DNA of 64,000 bases from CAIYRG01 sp964446945 (GCA_964446945.1 CAYUQO010000003.1:62001-126000); one strand, 5' to 3'. Counted from the stretch's first letter, positions 51,997 through 61,796 are shown. The notes: a model not told the origin generated them from the sequence alone. Numbers and translations are program-made.

Positions 51997-52988
51997 GTGC
52001 CGATCGCGTATTGGTCACAGGTGGAACGGGGTTTGTCGGCTCGGCCGTTGTGCGTGCGCTCATAGCCCGCGGCTTCGTGGTGCGTGCGCTGGTGCGCCGG
52101 GGCAGTGCTACCGGCAATCTCGCCGGGCTGGATTGCGAGATGGCACATGGCGACATGATGGACAGCGGGTCTTTGTCGTCCGCCATGAACGGCGTGCGCT
52201 TCCTGTTTCATGTCGCCGCCGATTACCGGCTGTGGGCGCCCGACCCGTCGCAAATCATTCGTCACAATGTCGAAGGCACCCGCGCAGTGATGAACGCTGC
52301 CCTGCAAGCCCGGGTCGAGCGTGTGGTGTACACCAGCAGCGTGGCTGTGCTCCGGCCCGTGCCCGGCGGCGCCGCAGATGAAAGTTCGCGCATGCCGGAG
52401 GAAGAGGCCATCGGTGCTTACAAAAAAAGCAAGATTGCCGCACATGCGCTTGTCGAGTCCATGGTCGAACGCGACGGTCTGCCGGTGGTCATTGTCAGTC
52501 CATCCACGCCGATAGGCCCGCGCGACATCAAACCGACCCCGACTGGCCAGATCATTGTCAATGCTGCCAGGGGCCAGATGCCGGCCTATGTCGATACCGG
52601 CCTCAATCTTGCGCATGTGGAGGATGTCGCGGCCGGGCATTTGCTTGCACTCGAGTCCGGCAAATCGGGCGGCCACTACATCCTGGGGGGCCAGGACGTA
52701 ACGCTGGGGACCATGCTTGCGAGTATCGCCAACGCGGTTGGCCGGCGTCCGCCACGCTTCCAGCTTCCACGTTCGCCAATCTATCCCTTGGCCGTGGCGG
52801 CCGAGCTTGCCGCCCGCGTGACGGGCAGAACGCCGTTTCTGACTTTGGATGGCCTCCGGATGTCCAAATACCACATGTATTTCTCATCGGCGAAAGCCGA
52901 ACGCGAATTGGGATATCGCGCGAGATCCTATGAGGCCGGGATTCGTGACGCGATTACCTGGTTTCGCGAGGCGGGATATCTGCATTGA
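51993..52988 (+). CDS. hpnA: hopanoid-associated sugar epimerase HpnA
   Basis: A 331-residue extended SDR. It has VLVTGGTGFVGSAVVRALIAR at the start, FLFHVAADYRLWAPDP, the catalytic YKKSKIAAHALVE (Y-x3-K, about residue 145) and VIVSPSTPIGPRDIKPTPTG, the HpnA hallmark. The exact reaction is not settled in the literature I can recall. The GTG start at 51993 overlaps the hpnL stop; the open frame reaches upstream only through hpnL. Confidence 0.9.
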   Translation: MSADRVLVTGGTGFVGSAVVRALIARGFVVRALVRRGSATGNLAGLDCEMAHGDMMDSGSLSSAMNGVRFLFHVAADYRLWAPDPSQIIRHNVEGTRAVMNAALQARVERVVYTSSVAVLRPVPGGAADESSRMPEEEAIGAYKKSKIAAHALVESMVERDGLPVVIVSPSTPIGPRDIKPTPTGQIIVNAARGQMPAYVDTGLNLAHVEDVAAGHLLALESGKSGGHYILGGQDVTLGTMLASIANAVGRRPPRFQLPRSPIYPLAVAAELAARVTGRTPFLTLDGLRMSKYHMYFSSAKAERELGYRARSYEAGIRDAITWFREAGYLH

Positions 52989-55009
52989 CTGCCGGCTTCT
53001 TCCTCGCCGCGCTGTCGCTGGCCATCTGGCTGTACCTGCTCATCTTCCGCGGGCATTTCTGGCTGTTTCGGGAGCGTGACACAGCCGGCTTCGCAGTTGA
53101 CGGCAAAGCTGTCTGGCCCTCCGTCGTCGCGGTGATCCCGGCGCGAAATGAGGCAGATGGCATCGAACGCGCACTGCAAAGTCTTAATGCCCAGGTGTAT
53201 CCGGGCGAGTTCCGCATCATTGTTGTAGATGATCAGAGTACGGACGATACGGTCCGGCGGGTACGAAACTTTGCCTCGAGCCGCATCACATTGATTTCCG
53301 GAAGTCCGCGGCCCCCGGGGTGGACGGGTAAATTGTGGGCATTAAGTCAGGGAATTGCCGCAGCCGAAGCCGGCAAACCCGAATTCCTGTGGTTGACCGA
53401 CGCCGATATCGTCCATTCAGCCGACAACCTGGCGCAATTGGTCGGGCGCGCGCAGTCCGGCCGTTTTGTGATGGTTTCGTTGATGGCCAGGCTGTCCTGC
53501 GAAAGCTTTGCCGAACGTTTTCTCATTCCGGCTTTCGTGTTCTTTTTTTCCATGTTGCTCCCGTTTTCATGGGTCAACCGGCGCAAAAGCCAAACAGCGG
53601 CCGCTGCGGGCGGCTGCATGCTGGTGCGGTGTGACGCGCTGGCTTCCGCCGGAGGAATTGAGTCCATCCGGGGCGAAATCATTGATGACTGCGCGCTGGC
53701 ACGGCGTATGAAGCGGCAGGGACCAATCTGGCTGGGGTTGACGCTTCGGGCCGTCAGCATCCGGCCCTATGCCACGTTTGACGAAATCCGCGGCATGGTC
53801 GCGCGCTCGGCCTTCGCACAATTGCGTTACTCCTGGGCGCTGCTCGTGGTAACCCTTTTGGGGTTGGGGGTGATTTACGGGGCTCCGCCCCTGCTCGCCA
53901 TTTTTGGAAGCGGGCCCACGCGGTTGATCGCGGGACTCGCCTGGGTGTGCATGGTGGTCGCTTTTTGGCCGATATCGCGCTTTTACGGGCAAGTCCCGGT
54001 TTCGGGTTTGGCTCTACCCGCAATCGCCGGATGTTATGCCGGATTCACTCTGGATTCGGCAGTTCAGCACTTACGCGGCCGCGGCGGGATGTGGAAAGGG
54101 CGGCCCCAGGCGATGGGAGCCGTCGCCGATGACGCGGCCCATACGGTATTGAGTTCGGGCAAGACGCACCGGGATGAAAATTTTCCCGTCGCGTCGCTCC
54201 TGATAGCGCCGCGGCATCGCGGCATCATTCTCGCCTTTTACCGCTTTGTCCGCGAAGCGGACGACATTGCCGACAATGCAGAGGCGGACGCGGAGCTGAA
54301 ACTGCGCCTGCTCGATGAAATGGGTCGGACACTGCTGGGCGAGAGTGACAGCGTCTCGTCCGGCGTGAATCTTCGGGCAATGCTGTCCGAGCGCGCGCTG
54401 TCGCCACAGCATGCGCTGGATTTGCTGGAAGCATTCCGGCGTGACGTGACGAAATTGCGTTATAGCGATTGGGAAGACCTTGTCGATTATTGTTCGTTCT
54501 CGGCGATGCCGGTCGGCCGTTTCGTGCTTGATGTGCATGGCGAATCGCGCACCACATGGCCAATGAATGACGCGCTTTGCGCAGGCTTGCAGATCATCAA
54601 CCACATTCAGGACTGTGGTGCGGATTACAGGAACCTGAATCGCGTTTACATTCCGGTGGACGCATTCGTCGCGGCCGGATTGACACCCGATGCTCTGGCG
54701 CAAAGCCCCGCTTCGCCCGCGTTGCGAGGTGTTTTTCGCGCAACCGCCATGCGCAACCAGGTTTTGCTCGATCAAGCCGCCGCATTCGCCGATGCGATAA
54801 AGGACCGGCGTCTCGCGCTGGAAGTCGCCGTCATTCACCGGTTGGCCGTCGATCTCAATCAGCGCCTCCTGACGCGTGATCCATTGTCGGACCGGGTGCA
54901 CCATGGGCGCATCGAAGCGGCCACGCTCGGACTCGCAGCGGTGATGCGCCATTTGCTTCCCCGCAGCTCGCGCGCCAGACGCGCCCTCGCGACGGGAGGC
55001 CGATCGTGA
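52985..55009 (+). CDS. hpnB-hpnC: HpnB-HpnC fusion: hopanoid glycosyltransferase plus squalene-synthase-like enzyme
   Basis: A continuous 674-residue frame. Residues about 1-375 are HpnB: N-terminal helix, VVAVIPARNEADGIERAL, IIVVDDQSTDDTV, WLTDADIVH, GGIESIRGEIIDDCALARRMKRQG in two parts, then membrane helices to GMWKGRPQAMG. Residues about 390-674 are HpnC: SGKTHRDENFPVASLLIAPRHRG, FYRFVREADDIADN (Asp-rich motif) and INHIQDCGADYRNLNRVYIP. The two domains have full normal length and the usual hpnB/hpnC stop and start are absent. HpnC, with HpnD and HpnE, converts FPP to squalene. An internal ATG at 54113 could also start a separate HpnC. Confidence 0.9.
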   Translation: MTAGFFLAALSLAIWLYLLIFRGHFWLFRERDTAGFAVDGKAVWPSVVAVIPARNEADGIERALQSLNAQVYPGEFRIIVVDDQSTDDTVRRVRNFASSRITLISGSPRPPGWTGKLWALSQGIAAAEAGKPEFLWLTDADIVHSADNLAQLVGRAQSGRFVMVSLMARLSCESFAERFLIPAFVFFFSMLLPFSWVNRRKSQTAAAAGGCMLVRCDALASAGGIESIRGEIIDDCALARRMKRQGPIWLGLTLRAVSIRPYATFDEIRGMVARSAFAQLRYSWALLVVTLLGLGVIYGAPPLLAIFGSGPTRLIAGLAWVCMVVAFWPISRFYGQVPVSGLALPAIAGCYAGFTLDSAVQHLRGRGGMWKGRPQAMGAVADDAAHTVLSSGKTHRDENFPVASLLIAPRHRGIILAFYRFVREADDIADNAEADAELKLRLLDEMGRTLLGESDSVSSGVNLRAMLSERALSPQHALDLLEAFRRDVTKLRYSDWEDLVDYCSFSAMPVGRFVLDVHGESRTTWPMNDALCAGLQIINHIQDCGADYRNLNRVYIPVDAFVAAGLTPDALAQSPASPALRGVFRATAMRNQVLLDQAAAFADAIKDRRLALEVAVIHRLAVDLNQRLLTRDPLSDRVHHGRIEAATLGLAAVMRHLLPRSSRARRALATGGRS

Positions 55010-55842
55010 CTGTGCTCGACGGCGATTGGGAAAGCGCCAGAGCAAAGGTCTCCGGCAGCTCATTTTATCTGGCGATGCGGCTGATGCCGAAGGATCGCCG
55101 TGAGGCGATGTTTTCGATTTATGCGTTCAATCGCGCCGTAGATGATATCGCTGATGAAGGCGACGAGGGCGTTACGGAACGCCTGCGCCGGCTCGATGAG
55201 TGGCGGAGCGCAATCGATGGTATCTATTGCGGTGTGCCCTCGCCGGAATCGCTGGCGCGGGTGGTGGCGCAATATGGGCTGCGGCGCGAAGACTTTCTTG
55301 CGGTGATCGAGGGTGTCCAGATGGACGCCACCGGCGCAAGTTTAGCTCCCAATTTCGCGACTCTGGACCATTATTGCGATTGCGTCGCCTCGGCTGTGGG
55401 ACGGCTGTCGATCAAGGTTTTCGGAATGGACGAGGAGCCGGGATTTCGGCTGGCGCACCATCTCGGGCGTGCATTGCAGTTCACGAATATTCTGCGCGAT
55501 CTCTCCGAAGATGCCGGTTTGGGCCGGCTATATCTGCCGGGTGAGTTATTAAACGATGCCGACATTTACGATCGCGACCCGCAGCGCGTGCTGTCGCACC
55601 CGATGATCGACGCCGCCTGCCGAAATTTCGCGCACATCGCACACCGGCATTATCACGAGGCCGACGTCGTGCTGAGATCAGGGACGCGCGGCTCGCTGCA
55701 GCCGCCACGGTTGATGAGTGCAGTGTACCGGCGGCTGCTCCGGAAAATGGAGCAGACCGGCTGGCATGCACCGCAGCGCCGCGTGCGGGTCGGCCGTGCG
55801 CCGTTGCTTCTGATTGCCCTGAGGTACGGCCTCTCCTGGTGA
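55006..55842 (+). CDS. hpnD: presqualene diphosphate synthase HpnD
   Basis: A 278-residue trans-isoprenyl diphosphate synthase of the squalene/phytoene synthase fold. The first Asp-rich motif is YAFNRAVDDIADEGDEG (about residue 40) and the second NILRDLSEDAGLGRLYLP (about residue 163). It condenses two FPP to presqualene diphosphate, from which HpnC and HpnE make squalene. The GTG at 55006 overlaps the stop of the fused upstream gene, and hpnE follows seven bases downstream. Confidence 0.94.
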   Translation: MTVLDGDWESARAKVSGSSFYLAMRLMPKDRREAMFSIYAFNRAVDDIADEGDEGVTERLRRLDEWRSAIDGIYCGVPSPESLARVVAQYGLRREDFLAVIEGVQMDATGASLAPNFATLDHYCDCVASAVGRLSIKVFGMDEEPGFRLAHHLGRALQFTNILRDLSEDAGLGRLYLPGELLNDADIYDRDPQRVLSHPMIDAACRNFAHIAHRHYHEADVVLRSGTRGSLQPPRLMSAVYRRLLRKMEQTGWHAPQRRVRVGRAPLLLIALRYGLSW

Positions 55843-55849
55843 AGCGATC

Positions 55850-57091
55850 ATGATCTATGTGATCGGAGCCGGACTCGCAGGTCTTTCCGCTGCCGTATCG
55901 CTCGCGGGCCGCGGGCTATCCGTTGAAGTCATGGAAGCGGCTGCGACGGCAGGTGGTCGCTGCCGGTCTTATGCCGATCCGCAGCTCGGTATCCTGATCG
56001 ACAACGGAAATCACCTCATCCTGTCGGGCAATGATTCGGCGTTCCGTTACCTCAGCCAGATTGGTACGGCGGACAGCTTCACCGGACCGAAAGATGCGGA
56101 ATTTGCGTTTTATGAAATTCCATCAGCCAGGCGTTGGACAGTCCGGCCGAATGACGGCCTCGTACCGTGGTGGATTTTCGATCCCAATCGCCGCGTACCC
56201 GATACGAGCCCGAAAGATTATCTGTCCTTTGTGCCGCTGATCGGCCGGGGAGCTAAGACAGCGGCCGAATTGCGTCAGCGCGACGACGTGTTGTGGCGGC
56301 GAATGCTGCATCCGGTGCTTCTGGCAACGCTGAATACCGAACCTGAACAGGCGTCGCCGCATCTGATTACCGCAATCCTTTTGGGTACTTTGGGCCGTGG
56401 TGGAAAAGCGTGCCGGCCGCGCATTGCGACGCCGACATTGTCGGCCGCATTTATCGATCCCGCTGTGCGTTATATCCGCGAACACGGCGGAAACATCCAT
56501 TTCGGGCGGCGCGTGCTCAGGCTCTCTTTCGATGGCTGGCGCGTATCGGAGCTCGAATTCGCCGATCGCAGACTTCCGGTCACGCGAAGCGACGCGGTGA
56601 TCGTGGCGGTTCCGCCGTGGAATGCCAAATCGCTTGTACCGGGCGTGATGACACCGGATGATCACCGAGCGATTGTCAGCACCCATTTCGGTTTGCCGCC
56701 CCCGTCCGGGGCACCGGTGATGACCGGCGTGATCGGCGGCAATGCGGAATGGATATTCTGTTTTCCGGACCGGATTTCGGTCACCATCAGCAATGCCGAC
56801 AGGCTGCTCGAAACCGACCGCGAAGAGATCGCACGAGCTTGCTGGCATGATGTCGCGCGGAGCTTATCCATTGCTGCGGAGTTGCCGCCCTGGCAAGTGA
56901 TCAAGGAGCGGCGCGCAACATTCGCCGCGACGCCGGAGCAGGATAACAAGCGCCCGACTGCGGCCACGGCATGGGAAAATCTCTTCATGGCCGGTGACTG
57001 GACGGCGACGGGCCTGCCGGCAACCATTGAAGGCGCGATTCGGTCGGGCCGGCGCGCCGCGCGGCTTGCACAGCGCGTCCATCCGGCGTGA
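55850..57091 (+). CDS. hpnE: hydroxysqualene dehydroxylase HpnE
   Basis: A 413-residue FAD enzyme related to phytoene desaturases that reduces hydroxysqualene to squalene. It starts with the FAD motif VIGAGLAGLSAAVSLAGRG (GxGxxG) and has GGRCRSY, NGNHLILSGN and the C-terminal FMAGDWTATGLPATIEGAIRSG substrate/FAD region. Length and order match the family. It overlaps the start of shc (GTGA). Confidence 0.93.
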   Translation: MIYVIGAGLAGLSAAVSLAGRGLSVEVMEAAATAGGRCRSYADPQLGILIDNGNHLILSGNDSAFRYLSQIGTADSFTGPKDAEFAFYEIPSARRWTVRPNDGLVPWWIFDPNRRVPDTSPKDYLSFVPLIGRGAKTAAELRQRDDVLWRRMLHPVLLATLNTEPEQASPHLITAILLGTLGRGGKACRPRIATPTLSAAFIDPAVRYIREHGGNIHFGRRVLRLSFDGWRVSELEFADRRLPVTRSDAVIVAVPPWNAKSLVPGVMTPDDHRAIVSTHFGLPPPSGAPVMTGVIGGNAEWIFCFPDRISVTISNADRLLETDREEIARACWHDVARSLSIAAELPPWQVIKERRATFAATPEQDNKRPTAATAWENLFMAGDWTATGLPATIEGAIRSGRRAARLAQRVHPA

Positions 57092-59091
57092 TCCCCGCGT
57101 GTACAAGTTCGAGCGAATTCAGCTACTACATGGGTATGAGCGACGCGGCTGAAACAATAGCTCCGGCGAGCGGAAGCGATCGTCTGGACGGCGCCATTGC
57201 AGCGGCGACGAAATCGCTGCTCGCTTTGCAGAAAGCTGACGGGCATTGGGTTTTTGAGCTGGAAGCCGACACGACCATTCCCTCGGAATATGTGCTGCTT
57301 GTGCATTATCTCGGCGAGGCGGCCGATCCGGAGCTCGAAAGCAAAATTGGTGTCTATCTGCGCCGCCATCAGGGGGTGCACGGCGGCTGGCCATTATATT
57401 TCGACGGTGCATTCGATCTGAGCGCCAGCGTAAAGGCTTACTTCGCGCTCAAAATGATCGGTGATTCACCTGATGCGCCACATATGGCGAGGGCCCGCGC
57501 CGCGATCTTGCAGCGGGGCGGGGCCTTGCGGGCCAATGTATTCACACGTTACCTGCTCGCGCTGTTTGGCGAACTGTCGTGGGACGCGGCGCCCGCAGTG
57601 CCGGTCGAATTGATCCTTCTGCCGCGCTGGTTTCCGGTCCATCTCAGCAAGATGTCCTACTGGGCACGCACAGTGCTGGTGCCGTTACTGGTTCTGCAAG
57701 CGCGGAAACCGCGCGCACGCAATCCCCGTGATGTGCATATTCCGGAGTTGTTCACCGGCGAAAAACCGGCCGCGTTGGGACGGGCCGCGCACCAGAATCG
57801 CTATTGGGCGGCATTCTTCGGCGCTCTGGACCGGGTGCTGCAGCGGGCCGAACCGTTATGGCCTAAGCGCTTGCGCGACCGCGCCATTCGCGCCTGCGTC
57901 AGATTTGTCGACGAACGCATCAATGGCGAGGATGGCCTAGGTGCGATTTATCCCGCAATCGCCAACAGCGTCATGATGTATGACGTGCTGGGCTTCGGCC
58001 CTGAACATCCGCAGCGGAAACTTGCGCGCACGGCCATTGAAAAGCTGCTCGTCCTGCACGACGGTGAAGCCTATTGTCAGCCCTGTGTCTCGCCGGTGTG
58101 GGACACGGCGCTCGTGTGTCATACCCTCCTGGACTTGGGCGAGGCCGCCGCGAACAGGGCCGTCGAGCAGGCGCTGCGCTGGCTCGAGCAGCGGCAGGTC
58201 CTCGATGTCGTGGGAGACTGGGCTGTGCCGCGGCCCAATGTGCGGCCCGGCGGCTGGGCGTTTCAGTACAACAATGCGCATTATCCGGACCTCGATGACA
58301 CAGCCGTCGTCGTCATGGCGCTGGATCGGGCATCGCGTGATCTCGACCTGTCGTTCCGCGACAACGCGATCCCGCGCGGTTGCGAATGGATTCGCGGCTT
58401 GTTGAGCTGGAATGGCGGCTTTGCGTCTTTCGACGCGGACAACACATATTATTACCTGAATAATATTCCGTTTGCAGACCATGGTGCGCTGCTGGATCCC
58501 CCGACCGCCGATGTCACCGGCCGTTGCGTCGGCATGCTGGCGCAAATTCCAGATTCCGGCCCGGACGCGCTCGCGAAGGCAGTCGAGTATTTGCGCGCCG
58601 AACAGGAATCGGACGGAAGCTGGTTTGGACGCTGGGGCGTGAATTATATCTACGGCACCTGGTCGGCGCTGGCAGGATTGAACGCCGCCGGCCTCGCCCC
58701 CGACGATCCGGCGATATCGCGCGCCGCCGCGTGGCTGGTTTCGATTCAGAACCCGGATGGCGGCTGGGGCGAAAGTTGCGACAGCTACAAACTGGATTAT
58801 CGCGGCTACGAAGCCGCGCCTTCGACGGCGTCGCAAACCGCCTGGGCGCTGCTGGGACTGATGGCGGCGGGACGCACCGGTCATCCGGCGGTCAAACGCG
58901 GCGTGGATTGGCTGCTCCGCAACCAGGCGAGCGATGGATTGTGGGAACAGAAGCACTATACCGGCGGCGGATTCCCGCGCGTTTTCTATTTGCGCTACCA
59001 CGGCTATCCGAAGTTCTTCCCGCTCTGGGCTTTAGCCCGCTATCGCAAGCTCCAATACGGTGATTCAGGCCGTGTGGAATACGGCCTTTAA
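57088..59091 (+). CDS. shc: squalene-hopene cyclase
   Basis: A 667-residue (alpha/alpha) barrel cyclase that folds squalene into hopene/hopanol. The protonating DXDD motif is DLDDTAVV at residues 401-404. Several QW repeats are visible (GVHGGWPLYF, NPDGGWGESC, QASDGLWEQ), and WGVNYIYGTW is typical of the C-terminal barrel. The GTG at 57088 overlaps hpnE; a Met at about residue 15 (57130) is an equally good start by length. The central enzyme of the locus. Confidence 0.97.
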   Translation: MIPACTSSSEFSYYMGMSDAAETIAPASGSDRLDGAIAAATKSLLALQKADGHWVFELEADTTIPSEYVLLVHYLGEAADPELESKIGVYLRRHQGVHGGWPLYFDGAFDLSASVKAYFALKMIGDSPDAPHMARARAAILQRGGALRANVFTRYLLALFGELSWDAAPAVPVELILLPRWFPVHLSKMSYWARTVLVPLLVLQARKPRARNPRDVHIPELFTGEKPAALGRAAHQNRYWAAFFGALDRVLQRAEPLWPKRLRDRAIRACVRFVDERINGEDGLGAIYPAIANSVMMYDVLGFGPEHPQRKLARTAIEKLLVLHDGEAYCQPCVSPVWDTALVCHTLLDLGEAAANRAVEQALRWLEQRQVLDVVGDWAVPRPNVRPGGWAFQYNNAHYPDLDDTAVVVMALDRASRDLDLSFRDNAIPRGCEWIRGLLSWNGGFASFDADNTYYYLNNIPFADHGALLDPPTADVTGRCVGMLAQIPDSGPDALAKAVEYLRAEQESDGSWFGRWGVNYIYGTWSALAGLNAAGLAPDDPAISRAAAWLVSIQNPDGGWGESCDSYKLDYRGYEAAPSTASQTAWALLGLMAAGRTGHPAVKRGVDWLLRNQASDGLWEQKHYTGGGFPRVFYLRYHGYPKFFPLWALARYRKLQYGDSGRVEYGL

Positions 59092-59094
59092 CCA

Positions 59095-59781
59095 GTGATC
59101 GTCGCCATCACCGGATTGCGCCGGGAGGCACGTATTGCGGTTGGCGAGGGCGTGCGCGCGATCGCCTGCGGCGGGCGGGCGGACGTGCTCAGTCGCGAAT
59201 TGAACGGCGCGCTGGATTACCAGGTCAGCGGAATCATCAGCTTCGGAATCTGCGCCGGACTCTCACCGGATCTGTCGCCCGGCACATGTGTCATCGCGTC
59301 GGAAATCGTGACGCCGGATGGAAGTTTTTCCGCGGATGCCGCATGGGCCGTCCGGATGCGGAGAATTCTTCCGGACGCGGTCCATGGCAACGTTGCGGGC
59401 GTCAATTCCGTGTTGCGGAACGGTGCGGAAAAATCCGCCCTGCGTGACCGAACCGGCGCACTCGCGGCCGATATGGAATCCGGCGTGGGAGCAGAAGCCG
59501 CCCAACGGCACAACCTGCCATTCGCCTGCGTCCGTTGTGTAGCCGACCATGCGGCCAGTGATCTGCCGGAAGCTGCAGTTGTGGCGCTGCGGGAAAACGG
59601 GACAATCGATCTGGCGGAAGTCGTGGGCTCGCTGATCAGGCAGCCCCGTCAAATTCCGGCGCTTATCCGCCTGGCGCGCGAAACGAACAGTGCCTTCGCC
59701 GCTTTACTCCGCTGCCGTCGCCTGCTCGGAAGCCGTCTTGCGGGACCGGATTTCCGTCAACCTGCGCTCGACATGGTCTGA
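59095..59781 (+). CDS. hpnG: hopanoid nucleoside phosphorylase HpnG
   Basis: A 228-residue phosphorylase of the PNP/MTAP fold that removes adenine from adenosylhopane to yield ribosylhopane phosphate. GTG start at 59095, three bases after shc. IISFGICAGLSPDLSPGTCVIA, ALAADMESGVGAEAA (the active-site Glu segment) and RCVADHAASDLPEAAV match the family. Its last 78 bases overlap the 3' end of hpnH, which lies on the other strand. Confidence 0.9.
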   Translation: MIVAITGLRREARIAVGEGVRAIACGGRADVLSRELNGALDYQVSGIISFGICAGLSPDLSPGTCVIASEIVTPDGSFSADAAWAVRMRRILPDAVHGNVAGVNSVLRNGAEKSALRDRTGALAADMESGVGAEAAQRHNLPFACVRCVADHAASDLPEAAVVALRENGTIDLAEVVGSLIRQPRQIPALIRLARETNSAFAALLRCRRLLGSRLAGPDFRQPALDMV

Positions 59782-60852
59782 AAACACGTACTTCGCCGGT
59801 CTCTGATTGTGCAGCGGGATGTCGGGCGCCATCGGTCCATCGGTGCGCACCCCACGCGCAACAACCTTCAGCGCCTTCAACGGACGCTTCGTCATGTCGA
59901 TGACCGCACTGGCTTCGAAACCGCTATGCACCATGCAATTGGCGCATTTTTCGTAATTGCCGACGCCATATCCGTCCCAGTCCGTCTCGTCCATCAGCTC
60001 ACGGAACGTTTTCGCGTAACCTTCGCCAAGGAGGTAGCAGGGCCGCTGCCAGCCGAACACGGTGCGGGTCGGATTGCCCCAGGGCGTGCAGTGATACGCC
60101 TGATTGCCGGCGAGGAAATCGAGGAACATGGCCGATTGCGAGAACGGCCATTTCTTGCCTCCGCGGCCACGCGACAGGATGCCCCGGAAAAGCTGCTTCG
60201 TCTTTTCGCGGTTGAGAAAATGTTCCTGATCGGGCGCGCGCTCATAAGCGTAACCGGGCGACACGGTGATGCCGTCCAGTCCCAGCGCGGTCACATCATC
60301 CAGGAATTTCGCCACGCGTTCCGGATCGGCGGTATTGAACAATGTACAGTTGATGCTGACGCGAAACCCTTTGGATTTGGCCAGCGCAATCGCCTCGACC
60401 GCCCGGTCGTACACACCCTCCTGACAGACCGACTGGTCATGCATCTCGCGATCGCCGTCGAGATGGATGGACCAGTTGAAATCGCGATGCGGACGGTACT
60501 GGTCGATCTTTTTAGGCAGCAATAATGCATTGGTGCAGACGATGACGATTTTGCGGCGATCGAGGAATCCCCGAACAATCTCCGGCAACTCGCGGTGCAG
60601 CAGCGGTTCTCCACCTGCGATCGAAATCACCGGCGCGCCGCACTCATCGATCGCCTGCATGCACTCGTTGACGCTTAGCCGCTGATTGAGGATTTCATCC
60701 GGGTAATCGATTTTGCCGCAGCCGGCACAGGCAAGATTGCAGCGAAACAGCGGCTCCAGCATCAGGACGAGAGGATAGCGTTTGCGCCGCGTCAAATGCT
60801 GTTTGGCGATATATCCGCCGATGCGAATGGCCTGCGAGATCGGTATTCCCAC
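59704..60852 (-). CDS. hpnH: adenosylhopane synthase HpnH (radical SAM)
   Basis: A 382-residue radical SAM enzyme that couples 5'-deoxyadenosine to diploptene, starting the C35 side chain. The cluster motif is PLFRCNLACAGCGKIDYP (C-x3-C-x2-C, about residue 38), ISIAGGEPLLHREL follows, and NYEKCANCMVHSGFEASA is the C-terminal conserved part. It is normally co-directional with shc and hpnG; here it faces them and overlaps hpnG by 78 bases. ispH lies upstream on the same strand, 17 bases away. Confidence 0.95.
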   Translation of the reverse strand: MGIPISQAIRIGGYIAKQHLTRRKRYPLVLMLEPLFRCNLACAGCGKIDYPDEILNQRLSVNECMQAIDECGAPVISIAGGEPLLHRELPEIVRGFLDRRKIVIVCTNALLLPKKIDQYRPHRDFNWSIHLDGDREMHDQSVCQEGVYDRAVEAIALAKSKGFRVSINCTLFNTADPERVAKFLDDVTALGLDGITVSPGYAYERAPDQEHFLNREKTKQLFRGILSRGRGGKKWPFSQSAMFLDFLAGNQAYHCTPWGNPTRTVFGWQRPCYLLGEGYAKTFRELMDETDWDGYGVGNYEKCANCMVHSGFEASAVIDMTKRPLKALKVVARGVRTDGPMAPDIPLHNQRPAKYVFSDHVERRLTEIRSRKTASEQATAAE

Positions 60853-60869
60853 GCGATGATTACTCCGGT

Positions 60870-61796
60870 TCAGGCGCGCAGTTCGGGAGGAAGCCGGAAT
60901 TCAACGTGTTCCTCAAGCCCCTCCATCTGGGAAACCTGAAGATCCGTATCGATGGCGCGCAGCGCCCCGATAACATCAAGAACCAGTTCTTCCGGCGCAG
61001 AGGCGCCTGCTGTCAGACCGACGACGTCAACGCCGCGAAACCAGGTTGGATCGAGCGCGCTTGCGTCGGCGATCAGATAGGTCGGGATCCCTTCTTCTTC
61101 TCCGATTTCGCGCAGGCGGTTCGAGTTCGAGCTGTTTTTGGAACCGACGACGAGGACGATATCGGCGAGTTTGCAGAGTTGTCGCACCGCCGACTGACGG
61201 TTTTGCGTCGCGTAGCAGATGTCCGAAATATGCGGCCCCTGTATATCGGAAAACCGCGCCATCAGCGCATCGATGATGTTTCGCGTGTCGTCGATGCTGA
61301 GCGTTGTCTGTGTGACATAGGCGACGGGGGTATTGTCCGGGATCTGCAGCTGCTCGACCTGCTCGCGGGATGAGACGAGATAGACCGGAGCCTGCACCTG
61401 CCCCATGGTGCCGTCGACTTCCGGGTGCCCTTTATGGCCGATCAGGATGAGCGTCCTGCCCTGCGCCACATAGTGCCTTGCCTGGGAATGGACTTTGGAA
61501 ACCAGTGGACAGGTGGCATCGATGACCGGCAACGCGCGCGACTTGGCTTCCTCCACGACCGATTCGGCGACGCCATGGGCGCTGAACACCGTCACGGCAC
61601 CATCTGGAATTTCGTCCAGACCCTCGACGAAGCGCGCGCCTTTTTGCTTAAGCGATTGCACAACATGCTGATTATGCACGATCTCGTGGCGGACAAAGAC
61701 CGGTTCGCCGAATTTCTCCAGTGCGCGCTCGACAATGTCGATGGCGCGGACGACACCGGCGCAGAAACCACGTGGCTGGGCAAGTAGAACGCGCAT
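60870..61796 (-). CDS. ispH: 4-hydroxy-3-methylbut-2-enyl diphosphate reductase
   Basis: A 308-residue [4Fe-4S] enzyme, last step of the MEP pathway, making IPP and DMAPP. The three cluster cysteines lie in QPRGFCAGVVRAID (C12), DATCPLVSKVHSQA and SDICYATQNRQ; the conserved GxKGHPEV (LIGHKGHPEVDGTMGQ) and catalytic-Glu region are also seen. It forms a two-gene minus operon with hpnH, linking precursor supply to hopanoid synthesis. The start is divergent from the FPP synthase gene. Confidence 0.96.
   Translation of the reverse strand: MRVLLAQPRGFCAGVVRAIDIVERALEKFGEPVFVRHEIVHNQHVVQSLKQKGARFVEGLDEIPDGAVTVFSAHGVAESVVEEAKSRALPVIDATCPLVSKVHSQARHYVAQGRTLILIGHKGHPEVDGTMGQVQAPVYLVSSREQVEQLQIPDNTPVAYVTQTTLSIDDTRNIIDALMARFSDIQGPHISDICYATQNRQSAVRQLCKLADIVLVVGSKNSSNSNRLREIGEEEGIPTYLIADASALDPTWFRGVDVVGLTAGASAPEELVLDVIGALRAIDTDLQVSQMEGLEEHVEFRLPPELRA

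Noticed and set aside
57937..59001. 354-codon frame antisense to squalene-hopene cyclase
   Set aside because: Antisense to a gene with clear catalytic motifs; no family resemblance.
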